In this document: piece by piece, positions 1-6,652 of the stretch
Position numbering within the stretch: the stretch's first letter is position 1
Layout of the letters: each line of letters begins with the position of its first letter
Assembly: GCA_014361165.1 (NCBI GenBank)
Contig: JACIWD010000102.1
Coordinates: 1-20,031, forward strand
DNA: 20,031 nt
Reading direction: 5' to 3'
From: Candidatus Mnemosynella bozhongmuii
GTDB taxonomy: Archaea > Halobacteriota > Archaeoglobi > Mnemosynellales > Mnemosynellaceae
The notes under the pieces: model-generated
Seen by the model: the letters and a program-made list of their open reading frames with translations, nothing else
What the model was told of the DNA's origin: nothing
Databases searched by the model: none
Program-made: the position numbers and the translations under genes

Positions 1-1
1 G

Positions 2-1693
2 CTCATTTCTCCTCACTGTGATCTCTGCGGAAACGAGGGGAAGAAGGTTCAGATTTCTCCGCCCGGAGATGTGAGAATCGCTCTCTCCGGAGATCTGAAG
101 CTTCTGAGGGAGACCCTCAGAGAGAACTTCGGAGATGAGGAGCTCATCTCGAAGAAAGTTGTTCTTCTAAATGGAGTCTCATACGAGGACAGGATGGACG
201 AGGTCATCATTGATGGCGAGGTTGTCGGAAACTTCAGATTCAACGGCTCCTTTGAATTTCTTCCCAGAATTCCGGGAGCAACCTGGATGAGAGCATCAAA
301 GGGAATAGTTGAGGTTGATGAGGGAGCTCTCGAACCAATCCTCAGGGGAGCAAATGTCATGGCGAGAGGGGTTCTCTCGGCTAAAGGGGTCAGAAGAAAT
401 CAGGAGGTCATCGTGAAGTGCTCCGGAAGAGTGATTGCAACCGGAAGAGCTCTGAAAGATGAGGACGATCTTGAGAGCGGGGTTTTCGTGAAGACAAGGC
501 ATAAAGGAATTTTCGGAAGAAAAAGGCCTGAAAGAGATCCATCTCTGAAGGATGTGATCAGAGCAAATCTCACAAGACTCGAGGAGCTCGAAAGGGAGGC
601 GATAGAGTTCATAAGGAGAGTCTCCAGAAAGTTCTCTCTTCCGGTGACGGTTTCTTATTCCGGAGGTAAGGACAGTCTCGTAACTCTTGCGCTTGTTGAT
701 CAGGCTCTTGAGGACTACTCGATTCTCTTCGTCGACACCGGTCTTGAGTTTCCGGAAACTGTCGAACATGTTCGCAGAATCTCCGAGCTTTTTGAGAAGC
801 CCCTCCTCTCAGCGTCCTCGGACCTCTTCTGGAAGGCTCTCGAGAAGCTCGGACCTCCTTCGGTGAACAGAAGATGGTGCTGCAAGCTCTGCAAGCTTGC
901 TCCCCTTTCAAAGCTCATAAAGGAGAACTTCTCCTCCTCTCTGAGCTTCATAGGCCAGAGGAAATATGAGTCGAGGGTGAGATATCTGAGCGGGAGAGTC
1001 TGGAAGAACTTCTGGATGGGGAATCAGATATCGGCATCTCCTGTTCAGAACTGGAATGCCCTTGAAATCTGGCTGTACATCTTCTGGAAAAATCTGCCCT
1101 ACAATCCCCTCTATGATCTCGGATATGAGAGGATAGGCTGCTGGATGTGTCCTGCTTCTGATCTGGCAGATTTTGAGCTTCTCAGAAGAACACACCCGGA
1201 GCTTCATGAAAAATGGTTCTCCTGGCTCAGGAAATATGCGGAGAGAGCTGGAAAGAATGAGAGATGGGTCTCGGAGGGTCTCTGGAGATATGAGGGAAAT
1301 GAGAGGAAGGAGAGAAAATCCGGATGCTTTGACAGGATTCTGGAGGAGAGAATTCATTCCTCTCCTCCAGAACAGATTCTGGAAGCTCTCAGACCTCTCG
1401 GAGAGGTTTCCAGAAGCTCATCCCATCTGGTTCTGAAGAGAGGGAATTCAAGAGCTCTCATATTTCCTGAATCCGGAAGAATTCTTGTTCATGGTGAGAA
1501 CTCGCCGGAGCTTCTTCAGCTGATCCTCTCTGCCATCAGGAGATTTGAAGAATGCCTTGGATGCTCTCTCTGTGCATCTCACTGCAGGAGAGATGCGATC
1601 AAATTCACTCCTGAGCTGAGGATAACCTCCGAGTGCTCTCACTGCGGAAAGTGTCTTGAGGTTTGTCCGCTAATTTTTTATTCCTCTGATTGA
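2..1693 (+). CDS. PUA / PP-loop (PAPS reductase-like) / ferredoxin fusion protein, 5' partial
   Basis: The frame is open to the left edge, so the gene starts outside the window; 563 residues are visible. The GTG at 71 is internal, because in-frame codons before it encode half of a zinc finger (CDLCG) followed by SPPGDVR, which in archaeal relatives follows a CxxC pair. Domains in order, counted from the first visible residue: zinc-finger half (6-9), a PUA-like RNA-binding domain (about 100-175), and a PP-loop ATPase/PAPS reductase domain with SGGKDS at 220-225. A CC pair (WCCKLC) and a later CxxC (GCWMCP) resemble the [4Fe-4S] ligands of APS reductases. The C-terminus has two CxxCxxCxxxC ferredoxin motifs. 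I see no C-terminal ECGLH-type reductase cysteine. The family is annotated as phosphoadenosine phosphosulfate reductase, but PUA plus PP-loop suggests RNA thiolation; that is inference. Domain calls are firm, substrate unknown. Confidence 0.85.
   Translation, partial: LISPHCDLCGNEGKKVQISPPGDVRIALSGDLKLLRETLRENFGDEELISKKVVLLNGVSYEDRMDEVIIDGEVVGNFRFNGSFEFLPRIPGATWMRASKGIVEVDEGALEPILRGANVMARGVLSAKGVRRNQEVIVKCSGRVIATGRALKDEDDLESGVFVKTRHKGIFGRKRPERDPSLKDVIRANLTRLEELEREAIEFIRRVSRKFSLPVTVSYSGGKDSLVTLALVDQALEDYSILFVDTGLEFPETVEHVRRISELFEKPLLSASSDLFWKALEKLGPPSVNRRWCCKLCKLAPLSKLIKENFSSSLSFIGQRKYESRVRYLSGRVWKNFWMGNQISASPVQNWNALEIWLYIFWKNLPYNPLYDLGYERIGCWMCPASDLADFELLRRTHPELHEKWFSWLRKYAERAGKNERWVSEGLWRYEGNERKERKSGCFDRILEERIHSSPPEQILEALRPLGEVSRSSSHLVLKRGNSRALIFPESGRILVHGENSPELLQLILSAIRRFEECLGCSLCASHCRRDAIKFTPELRITSECSHCGKCLEVCPLIFYSSD
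1673..1683 (+). promoter_or_regulatory. Putative TATA box for hisH inside the 3' end of the upstream gene
   Basis: A T/A-rich box (TTTTTTATT, about 1674-1682) lies in the last codons of the upstream gene. Its centre is 27 nt before the GTG at 1705, the same spacing as the other unit-starting genes here. It suggests an internal promoter giving a leaderless hisH transcript. Read-through from upstream remains possible. Confidence 0.4.
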
Positions 1694-1704
1694 ATCCCTC
1701 TAAT

Positions 1705-2307
1705 GTGCGCATTGTGATTGTTGACTACGGTCTGGGAAATCTGAAAAGCGTGAAAAAAGCCCTTGAGTATGCTGGCGCAGATCCTCTGATTTCGAAAGAT
1801 CCTTCGGAAATAGAGAGGGCTCATGGAGCTGTCCTTCCCGGCGTGGGAGCCTTCAGCGAGGGTATTGAGAAGAGCAGAGAAATTATCGGAGCTCTCCTCG
1901 ATTTTGTCTCCTCTGGAAAGCCTCTTCTCGGAATCTGTCTCGGAATGCAGCTGCTTGCCGAGTGGAGCGAGGAGGGAGGACATCACAGGGGTCTCGGCCT
2001 GATACCCGGAGGAGTTACCAGATTCAGAGGGGTCAAGACCCCGCACATGGGATGGAATCTCGTGAGAATGAGGGATACTCCTCTCTTCAGAGGTCTGAAA
2101 AAAGAGGATTATTTCTATTTCGTTCACTCCTATTATCTGAAGACCTCTCCTGAATTTTCGATAGCCTCCTGCTCATACGGAGTGGAGTTTGATGCGGCGG
2201 TTCAGAAGGAAAACGTCATGGGCACACAGTTCCATCCGGAGAAGAGCGGTAAATCGGGTTTGAGAGTCATAAAGAACTTTGTGGAGATGTGCAGGGATGG
2301 ATCTTGA
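1705..2307 (+). CDS. hisH: Imidazole glycerol phosphate synthase, glutamine amidotransferase subunit HisH
   Basis: This is the cytosolic glutaminase subunit that passes ammonia to HisF in histidine biosynthesis. The N-terminus VIVDYGLGNLKSV is the standard HisH opening. The nucleophile is C78 in GICLGMQ, VHSYY follows, and the catalytic His and Glu lie in QFHPEKSGKSG near residue 180. Its 200 residues match the family. I chose GTG 1705 because it places the start at the usual family position and 27 nt from a TATA-like box. A TTG at 1690, overlapping the previous stop, would add five residues and cannot be excluded. No other histidine gene is in the window. The 3' end overlaps the next gene by 11 bp, so the two are probably co-transcribed. 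Confidence 0.93.
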   Translation: MRIVIVDYGLGNLKSVKKALEYAGADPLISKDPSEIERAHGAVLPGVGAFSEGIEKSREIIGALLDFVSSGKPLLGICLGMQLLAEWSEEGGHHRGLGLIPGGVTRFRGVKTPHMGWNLVRMRDTPLFRGLKKEDYFYFVHSYYLKTSPEFSIASCSYGVEFDAAVQKENVMGTQFHPEKSGKSGLRVIKNFVEMCRDGS

Positions 2308-3658
2308 AGGGTATGCCAGAAAGTTTCTCTCTCATGAGGATGCTGTTGAGAGAATAGCTCAGAGAATAATGGAGATAAAGGATGTTGATGAGGAGAGAGC
2401 AAGAAAGATTGCGGAAGCCGTGCTGACAGAGGTGAGAATCTCATCCCATGCAAGAGGACCTCTTTTTGAATATCCTCGCTCCGGAGTCTCCATGGGAGAA
2501 TTCGGAGTTGGCTCCAGAGGAAGGGGCGATTTCTATGTTCACAGAAAGATTGCAGAGCTTCTTGAGCTCAGAGCAGAGATATCTCCTGCTGAGCTCGATG
2601 ACTCCGGAGTTGTGAGAGCTGGAGATCTCCTCCTCGCTGTCTCGGTTGATGGCATTCACAGCAGACTGAGCGATTTCCCGTTCTTGGCCGGTTTCCACGT
2701 CACAAGAGCAACTCTGAGAGATGTTTTCGTCATGGGAGCGATTCCGGTTGCTCTCTTTTCAGACATTCACATAGCGGATGATGGCGATATCGGAAAGCTC
2801 TTCGATCATGTTGCCGGAATTTCAGCGGTTTCAGAACTCATAGGAGTTCCCGTCGTTGCCGGAAGCACGCTGAGAATAGGCGGGGACATGGTGATAGGGG
2901 ACAGAATGAGCGGATGCGTTGGAGCAGTGGGTGTTGTGAGAAAGCTCACCCCGAGAGCTCTCGCGAAACCCGGAGATGTCATCATAATGACGGAAGGAGC
3001 CGGAGGAGGGACAATAGCCACGACAGCGATCTACAATGGCTTCTTCGATGTTGTTGAGAGAACGATGAATGTGAAGTTCCTCCTGGCGTGCCTCTCACTT
3101 TTTGAAAGCGGAGCAATCGAGAAAATTCATTCGATGACTGATATCACGAATGGGGGAATCCGTGGGGATGCATGGGAAATCTCGTCATCGACTTCCCTGA
3201 AGCTGAGGTTTCACGAGGAAACGCTTCGTGAGCTCGTTGATGAGAAAGTCCTTCAGATGCTTGACGAGCTTGAAATCGATTATCTCGGAGTCTCTCTTGA
3301 TATGCTCATGATAACTGCACCTGAAGAGAGCTCAGAGGAGATAATGGATGCCATAAAAAGAGCTGGAGTGAGGTGCGGGATTGCCGGAGAGGTCTCAGAA
3401 GGACAGGGTGTGGAGCTCGTCTCAGAGGAAGGTGTCAGAAAAATTGAGCCATTTTTCAGAGAATCTCCATACACGCCTCTGAAAAAGCTCATCGGTGTTC
3501 ATGCTTCGAGAGATGAGGAGGAGATGAGGAGAAAGGTGGATGAAGCCTTCAGAGAAGCTCTCGAAAAGAAAAGAGAAATTATAAGGAAGATCAGAGATTC
3601 TCATTCTGGTATCTTCCCGAATACTCTCCAGCTTCTTCATCGAGCTCAAAGAAAATGA
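2297..3658 (+). CDS. PurM-like (AIR synthase-related / HypE-like) protein
   Basis: A 453-aa protein of the PurM/HypE/ThiL/SelD ATP-binding superfamily. After a helical N-terminus of about 60 residues come the PurM-type N-domain (SPAELDDSGVVRAGD, then LLLAVSVDGIHS) and VFVMGAIPVALFSDIHIADDG, a glycine-rich GDVIIMTEGAGGGT, and MTDITNGGIRGDAWE in the C-domain. The enzyme superfamily phosphorylates or dehydrates amides and acyl groups with ATP. I recognise the uncharacterised archaeal HypE-related group but not the substrate. ATG 2297 lies within the end of hisH, with GGAG at 2283-2286 upstream; an in-frame TTG at 2279 is less likely. The tail overlaps the convergent dUTPase gene by 68 bp, so its last 22 codons are also antisense dut codons. 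The helical, charged C-terminus is weakly constrained in this family. A second PurM-like gene, mmp2, ends the window. Confidence 0.85.
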   Translation: MDLEGYARKFLSHEDAVERIAQRIMEIKDVDEERARKIAEAVLTEVRISSHARGPLFEYPRSGVSMGEFGVGSRGRGDFYVHRKIAELLELRAEISPAELDDSGVVRAGDLLLAVSVDGIHSRLSDFPFLAGFHVTRATLRDVFVMGAIPVALFSDIHIADDGDIGKLFDHVAGISAVSELIGVPVVAGSTLRIGGDMVIGDRMSGCVGAVGVVRKLTPRALAKPGDVIIMTEGAGGGTIATTAIYNGFFDVVERTMNVKFLLACLSLFESGAIEKIHSMTDITNGGIRGDAWEISSSTSLKLRFHEETLRELVDEKVLQMLDELEIDYLGVSLDMLMITAPEESSEEIMDAIKRAGVRCGIAGEVSEGQGVELVSEEGVRKIEPFFRESPYTPLKKLIGVHASRDEEEMRRKVDEAFREALEKKREIIRKIRDSHSGIFPNTLQLLHRAQRK

Positions 3659-4085
3659 GCTGAACAAGTCTTGCGTTCTTTCTGAGCCTTATTCCGTGTG
3701 GATTGAGGACTATCAGAAGAGCCTCGCTTCTTCCCTGATATCCGGAGTCCCAGACTGCGGTTTCAACTGTTGCCCCGCATCTCAGAAGAGATGACCTCGG
3801 TCTTGCAATGGCCATCATGTTTTTCGGAATCCTCACAATTTCGTTGAACCTTACCTTATAGGCTCCTCTCTCAAGATGAACCTCCTCCTCAAATCTCACC
3901 TCTCTCGCTCTGGAGATCTCCCTCATTGAGTTGTCAAAATCAATCAGTCCTGCTGAGCTGAAATCGTAAATTGAGTTCAGAGTGAGCTCGATGCCGTTTA
4001 TCTGTATCTGCTCCTCTCCTCTGAGTCCCTCAACCACTCCTTTTTTCACGAGCTCTTTCAGAGCCTCACCCGCAACAACCCTCAT
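3591..4085 (-). CDS. dut: Archaeal dUTPase (dCTP deaminase/dUTPase superfamily)
   Basis: This 164-aa protein should hydrolyse dUTP to dUMP and pyrophosphate, keeping uracil out of DNA and supplying dUMP for thymidylate synthesis. The core motif ARPRSSLLRCGATVETAVWD followed by GYQGRSEALL (about 93-122) joins the phosphate-binding RSS to the Asp-Gly-Tyr region. The tail YSGRYQNENL matches the C-terminal arm that closes over nucleotide. The exact activity (dUTPase, dCTP deaminase, or the bifunctional form known in Methanocaldococcus) cannot be settled by eye; overall resemblance favours the archaeal dUTPase group. ATG 4085 shares an ATGA with the upstream SWIM gene's stop and has a strong GGAGG-type ribosome site. 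Last gene of the minus-strand operon, tail-overlapping the PurM-like gene. Confidence 0.87.
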   Translation of the reverse strand: MRVVAGEALKELVKKGVVEGLRGEEQIQINGIELTLNSIYDFSSAGLIDFDNSMREISRAREVRFEEEVHLERGAYKVRFNEIVRIPKNMMAIARPRSSLLRCGATVETAVWDSGYQGRSEALLIVLNPHGIRLRKNARLVQLIFFELDEEAGEYSGRYQNENL

Positions 4086-4411
4086 TTTCTCCTCCTTCTC
4101 GGAAGGATTTCAGCGATATCCTGATACCAGACATCAAAATAATCGTATTCTCCTGTTGCCTCAGCTATTCTCACCGCTATGCTGTGCCAGCATTCCTCTT
4201 CTCTGAAAAGAAAGTCCTTGCAGGTGCAGAAGCCTTCATCAACGATGTACTCATCCTCTTTTCCAACGACAACGAAATAATCTCTGTATCTCTTGACCCT
4301 TCTCTCTTTAACAGCTCTGAGAGCTCTCTCGCCTCTCTTTCCGTATCTCTCGATGATCCACCTTTCAAATTCAGGCTTCAGCCTCCCCTCTTTTTTAATC
4401 TCTTCCCACAT
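4082..4411 (-). CDS. SWIM zinc-finger protein
   Basis: A 109-aa protein with one SWIM motif, CxCxnCxH: C62, C64, C74 and H76 in FCTCKDFLF and ECWHSIA. SWIM fingers bind zinc and mediate DNA or protein contacts. A preceding segment, VKRYRDYFVVVGKEDEYIV, is typical of small archaeal SWIM proteins of unknown role. The start is uncertain. I favour ATG 4411 (MWEEIKKEGR), from memory of relatives beginning with W/E-rich helices; in-frame ATGs at 4447 and 4462 would add 12 or 17 residues. With the chosen start it overlaps the 3' end of mmp11 by 17 nt. Its TGA overlaps the dut ATG, so translation is probably coupled on both sides. The basic tail RRRRK is encoded by the same purine run that forms the dut ribosome site. 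Confidence 0.82.
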   Translation of the reverse strand: MWEEIKKEGRLKPEFERWIIERYGKRGERALRAVKERRVKRYRDYFVVVGKEDEYIVDEGFCTCKDFLFREEECWHSIAVRIAEATGEYDYFDVWYQDIAEILPRRRRK

Positions 4412-5372
4412 CTTCCTCAAATGGAGCTCCGGGCACAACCGCTTCATCGGTTCTCTCAGCATATCCTATTGCAGCGACAGCACCTATGAAACCTCCTCTG
4501 CCAGTTACCTCATGGAGCTCAACTCCGCATTCAGAAGCAACTCTTTCAGCTTCCTCCAGAGATACAAGTCTTCTTCTCACCTCATCCGCATAGCTTTTCA
4601 GCCTCTCCGGAATCAAAATGCCCCTGAAGAATGCAACTCCTGTCTCATCCGAGGAGCTCCTCTCTCTGAACATCCTGATCAGCTCTTTTTTGAGCTCCTC
4701 CTCTTTCTCTGGAAGAACAGCAAAGGTGAGGGCTATCGAAACGCAGTTGGTTGTCTTCTTCGGAGCTTTTGGATAGAGCTGAACTATGGTGTGATGCAGA
4801 TATTCCACTCCGCTCATCTTCCCCGATATCTCATATGCTATTTCGTTGCAGAGCCCCCATGTTGCTCCCTCTCCGGCAGAATCAGTGTCATCAACTCCAA
4901 CTGTGAGCTTGATCATCTTTGGAAATACCAGGGTTGCTCTTCCAAGCTGCTTTCCACCGCCCATCGAGTGAATCTCAACTCCTTTCGGCCCGGGTGCAAG
5001 ACCTCTTGCCAGAGCCACCGCAACACCGCCTCCTGCAAGACCTGCGTATGTTATCCTTATCTCGTCCCCGCTGATCTCGGCTCTCTCTATTCCGGCTCCT
5101 GCAAATGATGGAATCAGCCTGAGCTCTCCACTTCCGGCTCTCACGGTGAAGACATTTCTCGCACCGTCTCTTTTTGCTTCAATCACGAGCTCGCTCGTTC
5201 TCTGATAGTGATAGACCTCCCATGCAGCTCCTCCGAAGCATGTTCCGCGGGCATGATCTTCATAGAGCTGAATTATTCCGTTTTCCTCATCTGCAACAGC
5301 CACAATACGCTCATAGGGAGATACCCACGGTTTCTTTCCGATTTTCTCCATTATCTCCTCTCTGCTGAGCAA
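4395..5372 (-). CDS. Methanogenesis marker protein 11 (Mmp11)
   Basis: About 325 residues. The N-terminal part has PYERIVAVADEENG and a glycine-rich segment with YHYQRTS, typical of Mmp11. The C-terminal half carries VGVDDTDSAGEGATW (D161, D162, D164), an aspartate signature shared with the DUF1743/TiaS tRNA-Ile2 agmatidine synthetase lineage. Mmp11 is conserved in Mcr-bearing archaea and its biochemical role is unknown; the TiaS resemblance suggests ATP-dependent chemistry, which is inference. For the start, GGAGGTG at 5384-5378 sits 5 nt before TTG 5372, an ideal spacing, although the same bases include a GTG (5378) overlapping the upstream TGA. ATG 5351, with a GAGG before it, is the conservative alternative. 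The gene lies between the radical SAM and SWIM genes with overlaps or near-zero spacing. Confidence 0.88.
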   Translation of the reverse strand: MLSREEIMEKIGKKPWVSPYERIVAVADEENGIIQLYEDHARGTCFGGAAWEVYHYQRTSELVIEAKRDGARNVFTVRAGSGELRLIPSFAGAGIERAEISGDEIRITYAGLAGGGVAVALARGLAPGPKGVEIHSMGGGKQLGRATLVFPKMIKLTVGVDDTDSAGEGATWGLCNEIAYEISGKMSGVEYLHHTIVQLYPKAPKKTTNCVSIALTFAVLPEKEEELKKELIRMFRERSSSDETGVAFFRGILIPERLKSYADEVRRRLVSLEEAERVASECGVELHEVTGRGGFIGAVAAIGYAERTDEAVVPGAPFEEDVGRD

Positions 5373-5374
5373 TC

Positions 5375-6415
5375 TCACACCTCCGCAAGATATTCCTCTA
5401 TTGCGGAGCAACCTCCGCATCTGACACATCCAGCCAGATTTCTTCTCGGATTCACTCCATAATCTTTCATCAGCTCGGCTATGCTTCTGAAAATCTTCTC
5501 CGTGTATTCTGGAGAAGGAACAGGATGCGATTCCATTTCGGTTCCTCTTATTGGTCTGAATGGAACCGGATACGGGATGATTCCGAGCTGAAGAATCTCT
5601 CTGCATCCCTCAAGAGTCATCCCGACATCCTCTCCGAGACCGAGGATTATGAATGTGCTTACCTGAGATTCTCCAAAGAGTTCCGATGCCCTCTCAAGAG
5701 ATTTAATCAGTCTGTCCCTCATCTCAAACTTTCCGGGAGCAAATTTTCTCAGAACTTCCGGATCGAAGCTCTCAATGTGAATTCCGAGAGTGTCGCATTC
5801 AAGCTCTTCAAGAAGCCCGATCTCTTCAGGAGGTGTTATCTGAACATGAACCGGCATTCCCGAGCTCTCCTTAATTCTCGATGCAGCCTCACTCATCACC
5901 CTGATCTCCTCTCTCTCATCCCTGAACTTTCCTGTTGTCAGGGTCACATGGCTCGCATCTCCGTATTCTTTCGCAACTCTCGCAGTTTCGGCAAGCATCT
6001 CTGGAGTCTTCATCTCAACTGTTTCTCCTGCTTTCAGAGAGAGCTCTATTCCGCAGAATCTGCAACCCTTCCCCAGCTCCTTCAGATGACATCTCTGAAG
6101 AACAGTTGAGGCGAGAACATCTCTTCCGTGTCTTCTTGCGATCATCCACATCGGGAGATCTCCGATTTTCTCATCATAGAATCTCGGTCTCTCAGGAACT
6201 CTAACCGGAATTCTCGTGTTCTGAAAAATCAGGCTGTACTCTCCATCTTCCCTCACGAGCCTCAGTCTGCTCTTCCTGTTTATCCTGAAATTCACCGTGG
6301 AGTTTTCAAGAATCAGATAGCTTCCTACAGGTCCAGCTCCTCCTTTCCTGCTCTCAAGTTCCATCTCCGGAGAGACTCCCTCGGTTAGAAGAAGGTTCTT
6401 CAGCCTTGCGATCAT
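5375..6415 (-). CDS. Atypical radical SAM protein, CX8CX2C cluster and C-terminal CxxCxxC
   Basis: A 346-aa radical SAM-type enzyme. The likely cluster ligands are C109, C118 and C121 (RCHLKELGKGCRFCG), a CX8CX2C spacing instead of CX3CX2C. Barrel features follow: HVTLTTGKF where the GGE strand is expected, VHVQITPP, LGIHIESFD, and STFIILGLGED. The C-terminus has C330, C333 and C336 (GCVRCGGC), which could hold an auxiliary iron-sulfur cluster or metal. About 80 residues before the cluster form a beta-rich extension. It resembles the uncharacterised MSMEG_0568-like radical SAM group, from memory and with low certainty. It is not the canonical Mmp10 arginine methyltransferase as far as I can tell. 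ATG 6415 overlaps the microprotein stop (ATGA), and its own TGA overlaps a GTG at 5378, so it is embedded in the mmp11 operon. Function unknown; a role in cofactor or protein modification linked to Mcr metabolism is inference. Confidence 0.83.
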   Translation of the reverse strand: MIARLKNLLLTEGVSPEMELESRKGGAGPVGSYLILENSTVNFRINRKSRLRLVREDGEYSLIFQNTRIPVRVPERPRFYDEKIGDLPMWMIARRHGRDVLASTVLQRCHLKELGKGCRFCGIELSLKAGETVEMKTPEMLAETARVAKEYGDASHVTLTTGKFRDEREEIRVMSEAASRIKESSGMPVHVQITPPEEIGLLEELECDTLGIHIESFDPEVLRKFAPGKFEMRDRLIKSLERASELFGESQVSTFIILGLGEDVGMTLEGCREILQLGIIPYPVPFRPIRGTEMESHPVPSPEYTEKIFRSIAELMKDYGVNPRRNLAGCVRCGGCSAIEEYLAEV

Positions 6416-6561
6416 CTCTCCACTCTCAGCTCAACCTCTTTCCACTCTTCCTTCACTCCGTGAAGGGATTTGAGGAGCGCCTCAATCAGATTTCCGGTAA
6501 TTTTCTGAACGAAATCATTCATCGGAATGCTCTCTCCATCAACCCTGAGCTCAGCTTTCAT
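6412..6561 (-). CDS. Conserved-looking 49-aa microprotein
   Basis: A short frame beginning ATG 6561 encodes 49 residues and ends in TGA 6414-6412, which overlaps the radical SAM ATG as ATGA. The protein starts MKAELRVDGESIPMNDFVQK, continues with an amphipathic helix (ITGNLIEALLKSLHG) and ends with a charged strand (WKEVELRVER). The strand-helix-strand pattern resembles small euryarchaeal proteins I recall with an NxFVxxI...GxxxSLxGV core; I cannot verify this without a search. A TATA-like box is centred 26 nt upstream, matching the leaderless spacing elsewhere, so this is probably the first gene of the five-gene minus-strand operon. No cysteine, signal peptide or membrane segment is visible. 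It may be a partner or substrate of the radical SAM enzyme, but that is inference from position alone. Confidence 0.68.
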   Translation of the reverse strand: MKAELRVDGESIPMNDFVQKITGNLIEALLKSLHGVKEEWKEVELRVER

Positions 6562-6581
6562 GCTCTCAAATCCTCATCCTC

Positions 6582-6591
6582 ATTTAATAAC
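6582..6591 (-). promoter_or_regulatory. Putative TATA box for the microprotein-radical SAM-mmp11 operon
   Basis: Read on the minus strand the box is TTATTAAA (6590-6583). Its centre is 26 nt before ATG 6561, leaving little or no leader. The 91-bp gap 6562-6652 also holds the divergent sufS box. Confidence 0.5.
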
Positions 6592-6622
6592 TCTTTCCAT
6601 CCTCTCATTCATGAAGAAAATA

Positions 6623-6632
6623 CTTTTTAAAC
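6623..6632 (+). promoter_or_regulatory. Putative TATA box for sufS-like gene
   Basis: TTTTTAAA at 6624-6631 is centred about 26 nt before ATG 6653. Upstream A-rich bases could serve as the BRE. It implies a leaderless transcript for the desulfurase-kptA unit. Confidence 0.55.
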
Positions 6633-6652
6633 ATCTCTTCCAACTACATTTG

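Noticed and set aside
71..1693. GTG 71 as the start of the first gene
   Set aside because: The frame is open to base 2 and encodes a CxxC zinc-finger half and SPPGDVR before this codon, which belong to the protein.
4293..5108. 271-codon plus-strand open frame
   Set aside because: It lies antisense to mmp11 and the SWIM gene, is serine/leucine-rich without recognisable motifs, and is explained by the purine-rich coding strand giving few antisense stops.
5525..6109. 194-codon plus-strand open frame
   Set aside because: Antisense to the radical SAM gene, whose motifs and operon position are convincing.
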